Source: Prorocentrum cordatum
Taxonomy: Eukaryota > Sar > Dinophyceae > Prorocentrales > Prorocentraceae
Direction: 5' to 3'
DNA: 64,000 bases
Assembly: GCA_963575745.1 (NCBI GenBank)
Contig: CAUYUJ010001292.1
Coordinates: 456,504 to 520,503, forward strand
In this document: piece after piece, positions 40,106-49,002 of the stretch
Numbering within the stretch: the first letter of the stretch is position 1
Layout: every line of letters starts with the position of its first letter
The notes under the pieces: generated by a model
Seen by the model: the letters and a program-made list of their open reading frames with translations, nothing else
What the model was told of the DNA's origin: nothing
Databases searched by the model: none
Translations under genes and position numbers: made by a program

Positions 40106-43100
40106 GGCTCCGGGCAGCCCCGAGCCGGCCCCGCCGACCAAGGTGCCTCTTACCCCCAATCTGTTGGAGCCGCCCACGTCGGGCAGGTCGAACGGGGTGC
40201 TGGATGTGCTCGGCCGCCGCCGCCGGGGAGGTCTCATCCCGCGGCCGCCGCCCGCCGCTTCTGGACCGAGCGAGGTCGCGATGGTAGGGATGCGCAGGTG
40301 CAGCGCGGCTGTTTCGGCGCCGCTGGGCCCCGTGCGTGCCGCCATGGTGATTCTCGCTCGCTCCCAGGCGCTTCCCCCGCTCCTCCTGGCCATCCTGGTC
40401 CCAGCGTGGGCGTCGGGGCGCGCCCTGCGCCCTTCGCGCCTTGCCCTTTTCCCAGCACATCCCGTACCAGCACTGGCACTGGCAGGTCTGCGCCTTTCGT
40501 GGCCGATCTGTCCGCCTTGCTGCGCCTGTTTCCAGGCGCCAGCATCGACGTCACCCACTGGGCCGCTGCTCTTGCCCAGGTCGGGATGGGGACTCGATGC
40601 TCCCTTGCCGCTTTTACCCGCACATCTTTCTGCGCGCTGGAATGGGACGACTCGTACTTGTCGGGGTCGGCTCCCCGCGATCCTTGGCCGTGCCCTCCCT
40701 CGCCGCCTCTTCCGCCGCCACCTGGTCACCTTACGGGTCGCGCGCGGGAGCGCTGGCGTGTGAGGCGCGCCGCCCGCACGTTGTCGCAGCATGCTGTCGT
40801 TGCGCTCAACTGGCTCACCTTGGGTCATCCCAGCTTCGCTCCCGCCGAAGCTCGGGTGCGGGAAACGGTCACACCCTGCCAGGAGGGAGTTCGCAGTCGC
40901 CTCGAGCGTCTGTGTCGGATCGCAGTTCGCCTTGCCCGTGGTGGCAAGAGCGACCTTGGTCGGGCTTTCGCCAAGTTCGACTCCACCGAAGTCTCGCTCC
41001 ATGGCCTGGCTACCCATGTTGCAGCTCTTGAGGCTTCGTTCACCTCTTCCTCACAAGTGCCCGCCCCCATGCGGCAACTCCCCGTCAGCGCGACGCCCCT
41101 GGCAAGCTCGTTGGCGGCCGCGGCAGGCTGGGACTCCACCCAGGCTGAGCCTTTCGACCTTCGGGTCCAGGCGTCCCGCATCAAGTGGGATTACTCTCCT
41201 ACGTTTGATCCCACTCCGTACTTGTCCGACGATCTGGTACGTTCCGCCTTTCATGACCCCGACGTCATGCGGCTACCAGAGGACGAGTGGCCTTCGGGCT
41301 TTTCGGGTGCTCGTGTGCACATGGACCGCGAGCAGCTGTGGGAGCTCTTGCGCAAGTGGGACTCTTGTGGCGCCCTGTATCTGACCCCCTCCGACAACCT
41401 CGCCTGGGACGAGGCTTGTGGAGCGTTCAGGGTCCCGAAGGACGAGGCTCATGACCGTCTCATCCTGAATCCGACGGTAGTAAACAGTCGTTGCAGCAGC
41501 GTGTCCTCCAGCACTCAGCGCCTCGGCCAGGGTTTCCTCCTGTGCCGCCTGGGGCTCGCGCCCGGGGAATGGCTGGTGGTTTCGTGTGACGACCTGCGCG
41601 AGTTCTACTACACGTTCAAGGTCCCGCCCGCTCGTGCACGCCGCAACGCCCTCCGCGTCAAGCTGCCCAGCTCGCGGTTCAGAGGCTTCAACGCGTGGCG
41701 GGCAGACCTTGAGGGGTTGGACGTTTCTCCCTGCCTTAATGCGCTGGCCATGGGTGACAACATGGCAGTGGAGATCGCCAACTCCGCACACGAGGGCGTG
41801 CTGCGCAGCTTCGGCGCGCTCCGGCCTTCCGAGCAGGCTGTGCATCGCCTGCCGTTCCCTCGGGGGCCGTACGTCGAGATGTTAAACATCGACGACCACA
41901 CGGGCTTTCAGAAGCTCTCGTGGCGCGGGAGCGCCCCGCGCCCCGACGACCCGACACGCCGCGACAGGGAGGTCTTTGCTGCGTGCGATCGCGGCTACCC
42001 CCAGGTGGGTCTCATTCAGCACCCCGGGAAGAGAGCCAGGGGCGAGACCCACAAAGTCGTTGTCGGCGCCGAGGTGGAGGGCAGGATCGGCATCGTGTGT
42101 GCTCCCCTGGTTCGCACTGTGGCCCTTTGCCGCTTGACTCTGATTCAGGTGTTCCTCGGTCGCTCGACCCGGGCGTTGTTGAGCTCGCTCGTGGGTTGTT
42201 GGGTGCAGGTGTTTTTGTATCGACGTCCCATCCTGTCGATATTCACTCACATCTACACCTTCATCACGACACTTCCCGACGACGGGCTTGAGTATGAGCT
42301 CCCGTCTTCGGTTCGCGACGAATTGCAAGCCTGCACCTACCTTGCCTTCGTTGCGATGACCGACCTTCGGGCGACGCCTTGCCCTGAAGTGTTCGGCACG
42401 GATGCCTCCCTCGGCTGGGGCGGTGTTGTCCGCAGCGACATCAGTTCGCACCTGTCACAAGAATTGTGGCGGCGCTCCGAGCACGGCGGCTGGCATACTC
42501 GTCTCCACGACCGCCACTTGCTCATGGTTCTGAGCCGCGGGGAACCTTTAGGCCCCGAGCTGACCCAGATACACCGCGAGGTGGGGCTTCCCTCCCTCGA
42601 GCTCCCCATCGCACCGCGCTGGGTCAGTGAGCTGTCGGAGGCGCTGCGTTTCCGTTTGGCCTACAAGTGGGAATTCCGCACGCCCCGCCACATCAATATC
42701 CTGGAGACCACCGTGTTCAAGAGTCTGTGCAAGTACTGTTGCATCCGCAACCCTGACTCACGGATCCCTGTTCTCTTGGATTCCCAAGTGGCACTAGGCG
42801 CGGCCGCCCACGGTCGGAGCAGCAGCCCTGGCCTTTCGCACGTGTTGAGCACCTGCTTGCCCTACATTTTGGGGGGCGGGCTCTACATGGGCGGGCTCTA
42901 CGTCCCGACCGACGTCCACCGAGCGGACGACCCCGCGCGCAATCGCCCTGTTCGCCCCCCCTCGCGTGTCGAGCCTGCTTGGTTGCTTGACATAGACGAG
43001 GGTCGCTTTGAGCGATTCGACATGATAGCGGCCGCCGACGCCGCCTCCGCGTACCCGACTTGTCTGTGGGGCCGGTTCGTGCTGCAAGTTCTGGCTCGCA

Positions 43101-46100
43101 GCCCCGCCGCGGGCGCAGGCCCGCTCGGGCACCCCGAGGATCGCCACGTGGGAGCGCCAGCCCGGGTCGACAGGGGCGACGCGACGGCCTCCGCCGAGGC
43201 CCGCGACGCATATGAAAGCGCCGCGCCGCGCAGGGGGGCTCCTGTCTCCGTCAAGGTGCCCTCGAGCGCGGCGGCGGTGAGCTTCTCCGCGTCGCGCTGC
43301 ACTCGCGCCCGTGACAGCCTGCCGGCCGTCCCTCGGGTACCAAGCCCTTCGCCGTCCCCGCCGGTAGGCATGCGCCCTTCCAGCGATGCTGTTGCGGCCC
43401 CGCAGGGAGGGGTTCGTGCCGCCGGTGGAGGGCCAGGAGAGGGCGCGCCCGAGCGGAGGTCACGCGCCAAGAGCGACGCAATCGCCGCTGCTCGACCTGG
43501 TACGCCCAAGGGGGACGCTCACCCCGTCTCGCTTCTGTCGGAGGCGAACGGCTCGGCTCCAGCTTCGTTGGGGGGTCTTCTGGGTCGTCCGTCCGTCACG
43601 ACTCAGACTCGCCACCGCCAAGATCGTGCCGCCAAACTTGTTGCCGCGCTCGATTTGCTCCACCTGGAGCGCGGTGCGACCACTGATCGCGTGAACGCTC
43701 AGTTTCGACGGATGGGTTGGGCCTGCCATCCCGACCGCGATAAGTCGATCGAGGCCAGCAGGAAATGGCGTGCTCTCTGTGACGCCAAAGCCTTCCTCCT
43801 CGGGCCTGGGCGCGATGTTACCGGCCCCGATGCCCCGGCCTCTGGCGGCGCTACTCGCCGTGCTTTGGGCAGAGGGCTCTTGGCGGCGGGAAGGCGTGAC
43901 GACGCGAACCGCTCGCGCGGGGTCGCCACTCGGGATTCGGCTCTCGACGCCTCCCTCGGTGCTCGCCTCCGCGGCATGCCGGGGGAGCGTCGGAGCGCCC
44001 CTGGCGCGTCTCCAGACGCAGAGCCGAGCGCGGTCGCTAGCTGCAGCGACCCAGGGTCGCGGGCTGCGCCACGTTGTACGGTGCAGACCCCCGCGATGCC
44101 TACTGCCGCCATGCGACGCACGCAAGCTCGCCCGGAGGCCGACCTGGGGGCCGCCCGTACCGCGGCCGCGGTGCTCCCGCCCTTTCGAGCCAGCACCCTG
44201 CCCCCCCTGCCAGGGTGCCGCGCCGACGCCCATAGCGTCGCGCCGCGCGCCAGCTCTGCACCTGCCCTGCTGGCCGGGCGCTCGCTGGGCGCAGCGGCTA
44301 TGCTGCGTGCTACCCGCGAGCGGACTGCCAGTGCGGCCACCGCCGGGGCGGCACATCACAGGGCCGTGCTTCCGTGGGGCCACAGCGCAGAGCGCAGCGA
44401 GGTGTCGCCGGCTCCCAGCTTTGCCGACTCCTGCTGCGCCGGCCAGCGTGCCGACTCTTGCGCCGCCCAGCTCACCGCGTCCCGCGGCGACCAGCTCACT
44501 GACTTGCAGCCCTCCAAGCTCACCGACTCCCGCACCGACCAGCTCGCCGACTCCCGCGCCGACCAGATCGCCGACTCGCGTGCCGAGGGGCTCGCCGACG
44601 CCCGCACCGACCAGCTCGCTGACGCCTTCACCCGTTCCGACTCCCGTGCCGATCCTCTCACCGGATTAGCATTGCGCACCAGCCGGGTCGTTGGCCCGAC
44701 GGCCACGGTTGCGAGGCGCGTGCGTGACGAACGGCGCGCTCTGGCGCGGTTCCGTGCCTCGGTCGATGTTCTCGACGCCGCTCTTACCGAAGTTGAATTC
44801 GGTCGAGGCGCGGAGGCTTGGGGTCCAAGTGCAGGAGAGCTGGCTGAGCTTTTGCAGACGACACTGGCCGAGCTCGAGCGCCAGAAGGCTGCGTTGCGCA
44901 TCGCCCGCTCTCGCACTGCCGAGTGCGTCAGAGGGTCCGCTTCCGCCTCGGGTTTTTCGGGTGGAGGCGCCGCCGCAGCCGCTGCCGGCGCACCCCCGAG
45001 AGCTCCCGCCACGGCTGGTAGCGCTACGTTTGCAGCTCAAGCGAAGGAGCGTGCGGATAAGCACACGGCTAGCTATCGCGACGTGGTCGAGGCTAGGGCT
45101 CATTCGGGCGCCCAGGCGTCGCATCCGCGCAAGCGCCGTGGCGTCGGGCGCCCGTGCTCTGCGGCGCCCGTCACGCCACGGACCGCCATTAGTTGCGATG
45201 AGCGCTCCCGCTCCGCAGCACCTGCCGCCACCCGCTCGGCCGCGTTTTCCGAGACGCTGTGCGCTGTTGACCGCAGGCGGCGCGAGCACTCCCCAGGACT
45301 CAGGCCTCTGATCCTGGACGGCACGGACCGCCAGCCGGAAGCCGCGCCGAGCACCGGCGAGGTCGTCGAGGCCCCCCGCGCCGAACAACGCGGCCGCACC
45401 TCGCGTCGCAAGCGCAGGCGTGTTCGGGCTTCCGCCGGAGCGGCAGCTACCACTCCTGCCAATCCCTCTGGTCAAGAGCCGCCCGCGTCAGCCTTCGTGG
45501 CAGGGCGCCAGGACTGGCCTGCCTCTCTGGAGCCTGCCCTTCCCGAGGGGGCTTCCGAGGCCCTCGGGGTGAAGGTGGAGAGCCACTCTCGGCGCGTCCC
45601 CTCTTGCGGCGACCAGCGCACTCGTTCGCTTAAGGCGTTTGACGTGTGGTGCGCCGAGCACACAGGAGTGGCACTTGCCACATGGGCTCGCAGCGGCATC
45701 TTGCTCGGGAGAGCGCTCGCGACCTTCGGCGTGTGGTTGTACGATGCTGGCTTCCCCCGCCTCGTCCTCGTGAATGCGATCCGGGGAGCACAGGCCCTTC
45801 AGCCCCACTGGAGGGGCTTCCTCACCGAGGCGTGGGATGTGGCGGAGCGGTGGATCCCTTCCAAGCCTCCCTGTCCCCTCCCACCGCTACCGCGTGCTCT
45901 GCTGCGCGCCATGGTAGCGTTGTGCCTCGCATGGGACTGGCCGGATATGGCCACCCTGCTGCTTGCCGGGTTCACTATGTCCGTGAGGCCTGGTGAGTTG
46001 GCAACCGCCCGCCGGAGCGACCTCACTCTGCCCATTGACCGCCGTGAGTCCACGGGCGACGCTTTGCTGAGCATCTCTGTTCCGGAGGCCCGGGGGTCTG

Positions 46101-46567
46101 GCGGAGAGCGTCAACACGCTCGGTGCTCCGATCGTGCTGTGGTCAGGATGATGGAGCTGGTCTTTAGAGATTTGAGTCCCACCGATCCCCTATTGACCTT
46201 CGGTCAAAGCGGCTTCCGCACTCGGTGGCTCGATCTTCTTTCGGCGCTGGGCGTCCCGCTCGCCAGAGCGCCATCGGGGTTCGATCTGTCCCCTGCGCTG
46301 CGCTTCAGAACCGATATTTCGGACGGCATTAATCGCGTCTTCTGGCGTGATCGCTGGCGGCTAGCTTCCAGTACAGAGCGCTATCTCCACGATGCTGCCG
46401 CCTCTGCAGTCCTCCCATCATTGGCTGAAGCCGCTCGGGACCGCGTTTCTTACCTCGCCGAAGCAAGCGACCTCCTCGTCGCATCCTTTCTGAATGTTGG
46501 CCCAGCTGTGTGGCCCATTCAGCTCGCGGCCGCCCGCCGAAACCTTGTCACTTCGCAAGGGCTTTGA
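40106..46567 (+). CDS. Pol-like ORF2: RT, RNase H, J-domain, tyrosine recombinase
   Basis: About 2153 codons after the UAG, ending TGA 46565-46567. RT spans residues ~360-605: VVSCDDLREFYY, AMGDNMAVEIA, and the catalytic-site equivalent LNIDDHTGF (nt ~41880). RNase H spans ~764-908: FGTDASLGWGG, INILETTVF, LLDSQVALGAA. A DnaJ-type J-domain spans ~1168-1232 with the HPD tripeptide (nt 43727-43735). An eight-residue DQLADSRA repeat lies near 1475-1515. The C-terminal tyrosine recombinase (~1845-2125) has MSVRPGELATAR and FWRDRWRLASSTERYLHDA with the candidate nucleophile tyrosine (nt ~46382). The domain order fits DIRS-like elements. The J-domain is unusual. No methyltransferase was seen. Confidence 0.8.
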   Translation, partial: GSGQPRAGPADQGASYPQSVGAAHVGQVERGAGCARPPPPGRSHPAAAARRFWTERGRDGRDAQVQRGCFGAAGPRACRHGDSRSLPGASPAPPGHPGPSVGVGARPAPFAPCPFPSTSRTSTGTGRSAPFVADLSALLRLFPGASIDVTHWAAALAQVGMGTRCSLAAFTRTSFCALEWDDSYLSGSAPRDPWPCPPSPPLPPPPGHLTGRARERWRVRRAARTLSQHAVVALNWLTLGHPSFAPAEARVRETVTPCQEGVRSRLERLCRIAVRLARGGKSDLGRAFAKFDSTEVSLHGLATHVAALEASFTSSSQVPAPMRQLPVSATPLASSLAAAAGWDSTQAEPFDLRVQASRIKWDYSPTFDPTPYLSDDLVRSAFHDPDVMRLPEDEWPSGFSGARVHMDREQLWELLRKWDSCGALYLTPSDNLAWDEACGAFRVPKDEAHDRLILNPTVVNSRCSSVSSSTQRLGQGFLLCRLGLAPGEWLVVSCDDLREFYYTFKVPPARARRNALRVKLPSSRFRGFNAWRADLEGLDVSPCLNALAMGDNMAVEIANSAHEGVLRSFGALRPSEQAVHRLPFPRGPYVEMLNIDDHTGFQKLSWRGSAPRPDDPTRRDREVFAACDRGYPQVGLIQHPGKRARGETHKVVVGAEVEGRIGIVCAPLVRTVALCRLTLIQVFLGRSTRALLSSLVGCWVQVFLYRRPILSIFTHIYTFITTLPDDGLEYELPSSVRDELQACTYLAFVAMTDLRATPCPEVFGTDASLGWGGVVRSDISSHLSQELWRRSEHGGWHTRLHDRHLLMVLSRGEPLGPELTQIHREVGLPSLELPIAPRWVSELSEALRFRLAYKWEFRTPRHINILETTVFKSLCKYCCIRNPDSRIPVLLDSQVALGAAAHGRSSSPGLSHVLSTCLPYILGGGLYMGGLYVPTDVHRADDPARNRPVRPPSRVEPAWLLDIDEGRFERFDMIAAADAASAYPTCLWGRFVLQVLARSPAAGAGPLGHPEDRHVGAPARVDRGDATASAEARDAYESAAPRRGAPVSVKVPSSAAAVSFSASRCTRARDSLPAVPRVPSPSPSPPVGMRPSSDAVAAPQGGVRAAGGGPGEGAPERRSRAKSDAIAAARPGTPKGDAHPVSLLSEANGSAPASLGGLLGRPSVTTQTRHRQDRAAKLVAALDLLHLERGATTDRVNAQFRRMGWACHPDRDKSIEASRKWRALCDAKAFLLGPGRDVTGPDAPASGGATRRALGRGLLAAGRRDDANRSRGVATRDSALDASLGARLRGMPGERRSAPGASPDAEPSAVASCSDPGSRAAPRCTVQTPAMPTAAMRRTQARPEADLGAARTAAAVLPPFRASTLPPLPGCRADAHSVAPRASSAPALLAGRSLGAAAMLRATRERTASAATAGAAHHRAVLPWGHSAERSEVSPAPSFADSCCAGQRADSCAAQLTASRGDQLTDLQPSKLTDSRTDQLADSRADQIADSRAEGLADARTDQLADAFTRSDSRADPLTGLALRTSRVVGPTATVARRVRDERRALARFRASVDVLDAALTEVEFGRGAEAWGPSAGELAELLQTTLAELERQKAALRIARSRTAECVRGSASASGFSGGGAAAAAAGAPPRAPATAGSATFAAQAKERADKHTASYRDVVEARAHSGAQASHPRKRRGVGRPCSAAPVTPRTAISCDERSRSAAPAATRSAAFSETLCAVDRRRREHSPGLRPLILDGTDRQPEAAPSTGEVVEAPRAEQRGRTSRRKRRRVRASAGAAATTPANPSGQEPPASAFVAGRQDWPASLEPALPEGASEALGVKVESHSRRVPSCGDQRTRSLKAFDVWCAEHTGVALATWARSGILLGRALATFGVWLYDAGFPRLVLVNAIRGAQALQPHWRGFLTEAWDVAERWIPSKPPCPLPPLPRALLRAMVALCLAWDWPDMATLLLAGFTMSVRPGELATARRSDLTLPIDRRESTGDALLSISVPEARGSGGERQHARCSDRAVVRMMELVFRDLSPTDPLLTFGQSGFRTRWLDLLSALGVPLARAPSGFDLSPALRFRTDISDGINRVFWRDRWRLASSTERYLHDAAASAVLPSLAEAARDRVSYLAEASDLLVASFLNVGPAVWPIQLAAARRNLVTSQGL

Positions 46568-46579
46568 GCCTGGGTATGG

Positions 46580-46740
46580 CTGCTGCGGCCTCCCTTGGCC
46601 GCCCGGGTGCCCTCGTTGGACGAGGCCGCCTGAGAGCGTCGCACGGCCCGCCCGCGTAGGCCTGTCCCGCTTTACGGGCCGCCGCGGGCGCGCGCCGCGC
46701 GTTCGCCCTGAGACGACTGCTCACTTGCGCAGCGTGCGGG
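46580..46740 (+). repeat. Split direct repeat B1
   Basis: From CTGCTGCGGCCTCCCTTGG to GCAGCGTGCGGGG, just after the ORF2 stop. Repeated as B2 265 bp downstream. Confidence 0.9.
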
Positions 46741-46741
46741 G

Positions 46742-46800
46742 ATGCTCCTTCTTATCCCCATCGCGCCCGCTGATTGCAGTCGTCTGCAGCTTCTCGGCCC
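46742..46800 (+). repeat. Split direct repeat A2
   Basis: Exact 59-bp copy of A1, lying between B1 and B2 and followed by about 45 bp of linker. Confidence 0.9.
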
Positions 46801-46844
46801 CCTCCCTCTCTCCTCCCTCCTTCTTCGAAGGCTGACCTGCGGCG

Positions 46845-47006
46845 CTGCTGCGGCCTCCCTTGGCCGCCCGGGTGCCCTCGTTGGACGAGGCCGCCTGAGA
46901 GCGTCGCACGGCCCGCCCGCGTAGGCCTGTCCCGCTTTACGGGCCGCCGCGGGCGCGCGCCGCGCGTTCGCCCTGAGACGACTGCTCACTTGCGCAGCGT
47001 GCGGGG
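46845..47006 (+). repeat. Split direct repeat B2, 3' end of element
   Basis: Copy of B1 that ends at the ATC microsatellite and marks the element's right boundary. Confidence 0.9.
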
Positions 47007-47041
<35 letters not shown>

Positions 47042-47140
47042 CATCCTCATCCTCATCCTCATCCTCATCCTCATCCTCATCCTCCACCTCCTCCCCCCTC
47101 CAACTTAGGGTGGTGGTGGTGGTGGAAAACAGGCCCATCA
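47007..47140. repeat. (ATC)n/(CTCATC)n tract and right arm of flanking inverted repeat
   Basis: The triplet tract at 47007-47090 is followed by 'ctccaacttagggtggtgg' and 'ggtggaaaacaggccc', the inverted partner of 36523-36575. Confidence 0.7.
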
Positions 47141-47207
47141 GGGGTGTGTGGGCCCGGCCAGGATCGGTGGGCGGTGCAGGCGTATATCGTGGGCGTCCTC
47201 ACAGCTT

Positions 47208-47372
47208 TGAGTCGGACATGGCCTTCCACAGGAGGAATCGATCCAAAGATGGTGGACAAATATAGTCTGCGGACGATGCTTTGACTCCTTCTGAGTATTT
47301 CTGAGCATTTTTTGGCTATGTTGTATTTTTTCCCAAAATCCGCCTGTGGGGGGGTGGACACGCCCGACCTGA
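47208..47372. mobile_element. TE-A short TIR element, copy H
   Basis: TTGAGTCGGACATGGCC...GTGGACACGCCCGACCTGA, with near-duplication TCACAGCT/TCATAGTT (6 of 8). A possible short exon follows, with a frame reading GFSAAQWSELGEGLAAVVR up to a GT donor near 47480. Confidence 0.8.
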
Positions 47373-47559
47373 TCATAGTTGACCTCTTCCTCAGTAGTTT
47401 TGCCTATTGGGCTTCTCGGCAGCCCAGTGGTCAGAGCTCGGCGAGGGCCTCGCAGCAGTTGTGCGGCGCCCTGGTAGGCTGTCCGCGTTGGGCTGCCGGA
47501 TCTGTGCGACCAGGCGTATTTCTTCCTCCTGTTGGTCCTCGTTTCTTCCCCTTTTATTC

Positions 47560-48055
47560 CGTCCTCCTGCTTCCGTCCACCTCTCCTCCCTCCTCTCTCT
47601 CTGCCCCACCTTCATTCTCCCTCTTCCTCCCTCCTCCTTCCTCCAGCCTCCATGTTTCGTCCGCCCTCCCATTTCCCCCCTCCCCCCTCCCTTCGCATCC
47701 TTCCCTCGTCCTCCCTCGTCCTCCCTCCTGCGCCCCTCCCCTGCCTCCTCCCTGATCCTTCTTCCCTTTACTTCTCCAACTCGCTCTCCTTCCCTCCTGC
47801 CTGCACCTCCCACCCTCCTCCGTACTCCTCACCTTTCCCTTCCATCTTCCTCCTATGTCTCCTACCTCCATGTCCGCAGTTATTGTTGTTATGGTTGTTG
47901 TTGTCGTCGTCGTCGTCGTCGTCGTCGTCGTTGTTGTTGTTGTCGTCGTCGTCGTCGTCGTTGTTGTTGTTGTTGTTGTTGTTGTTGGTGGTGTTGGTGT
48001 TGGTGTTGTCGTTGTTATTGTTGTTGTTGTTGTTGTTGAATATTATTACTTCTAA
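47560..48055. repeat. Pyrimidine tract and (GTT/GTC)n microsatellite
   Basis: A CTCC-rich tract to about 47870, then GTC/GTT triplets to 48055. Read on the minus strand, the latter is a CAA-type tail. Confidence 0.9.
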
Positions 48056-48090
48056 AGAATAATTATTGTTGGGCCCCCTGGTGCACGCCC
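48034..48090 (-). repeat. LINE 3'-end-like sequence, copy 1
   Basis: On the minus strand 'ccaacaataattattcttt' and 'agaagtaataatattcaac' precede a CAA-rich tract. Repeated at 48855-48899 beside the gap. Confidence 0.6.
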
Positions 48091-48434
48091 CCCCCGCCGC
48101 GCCTAGGCCGCAACTACATTTTCATCATTTTCGTGAGGAAGCCTCAGGTAAAACGATGTGATCCAGATCCGGTTGTTTTGTTGTAATCCGTTTTCCCTTG
48201 CAAAAAACACTATAAAATGACATTTCTTGTTCTCATATAATCAAATTTCAAGAATCCCTTGCAAAAAATAAGGTAAAGTGGACATTCGCGCGCGCAAGAC
48301 GAAATCCTTCCAAAAGCTTAGTGTTCGGAGCGATTTTAACATAAAAACATCAAAAAACCAATGGTTTTTCAACAAAAAAATGTCAAAATCTCATCCCGCG
48401 CGCTCTTGCGGATTCGTAGGGAACCCAACACTTT

Positions 48435-48780
48435 TTAAACATTTCTGTCAAACGGGCTTTTGCGAGCAACTTTTTCGAACTTCTCCAACAACGGTTGCGC
48501 ACCTGCCAGGGCCATCATCCCTGTCAAATAATACCATGCGGGACACATTCGTTTTTTCTTCGCGCGCGCACGCCGTCGTCGTCGGCCGCGGGGCCCTGAA
48601 TAGTAGCCACGGTCGTCCGCATGCCACGAAGTGAAGTGTCCGAACGTCATAGGGCGGGAAGCTGGGTGTGGGTGGTGGCGAAGAGTCGTTTGGAAATTTG
48701 GTAGAGCTTGAACCGGCCCCCCCACAAAGTGGGGGTATTGCCCGCCTCCTATGAAAACCTGGCACTGGTGAGAACGGAGT
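48435..48780 (-). CDS. Uncertain minus-strand ORF
   Basis: Open for about 115 codons. It reads FGHFTSWHADDRGYYSGP, then an Arg-rich stretch and MCPAWYYLTGMMALAGAQ to a stop at 48435. It lies between two copies of a LINE-tail-like repeat. It may be part of a retroelement or a captured exon. No family was recognised. Confidence 0.25.
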
Positions 48781-48900
48781 GTCCCCAGTCTTAAATGATT
48801 GTTGTTGTTGTTGTTGTTGTTGTTGTGGTTGTTGTTGTTGTTGTAATTGTTGTTGAACATTATTACTTCTAAAGAATAATTATTGTTGGACCCCTGGTGC

Positions 48901-49000
48901 NNNNNNNNNNNNNNNNNNNNNNNNNNNNNNNNNNNNNNNNNNNNNNNNNNNNNNNNNNNNNNNNNNNNNNNNNNNNNNNNNNNNNNNNNNNNNNNNNNNN
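48901..49000. other. Assembly gap (100 N)
   Basis: Exactly 100 N, the usual placeholder for a gap of unknown size. Sequence on its left repeats 48034-48090, so collapsed repeats are likely. Confidence 0.99.
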
Positions 49001-49002
49001 AC

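Larger units (their letters stand above)
36658..47006 (+). mobile_element. Complete tyrosine-recombinase retrotransposon (DIRS/Ngaro-like)
   Basis: A 10.3-kb element inserted in an ATC microsatellite. Its ends have split-direct-repeat architecture: A1 at 36658-36716 is identical to A2 at 46742-46800, and B1 at 46580-46740 repeats as B2 at 46845-47006, giving A1-ORFs-B1-A2-B2. This layout is typical of Ngaro/PAT-type YR retrotransposons, which recombine a circular intermediate. The coding part is one long frame broken by a single UAG, encoding gag-like, RT, RNase H, J-domain and tyrosine-recombinase regions. There are no LTRs and no DDE integrase. The near-intact frame and identical A repeats suggest recent activity. 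Confidence 0.85.

Noticed and set aside
36658-46800. The A1/A2 repeats as LTRs of an LTR retrotransposon
   Set aside because: Only 59 bp, the right copy is internal between B1 and B2, and the element encodes a tyrosine recombinase rather than a DDE integrase.
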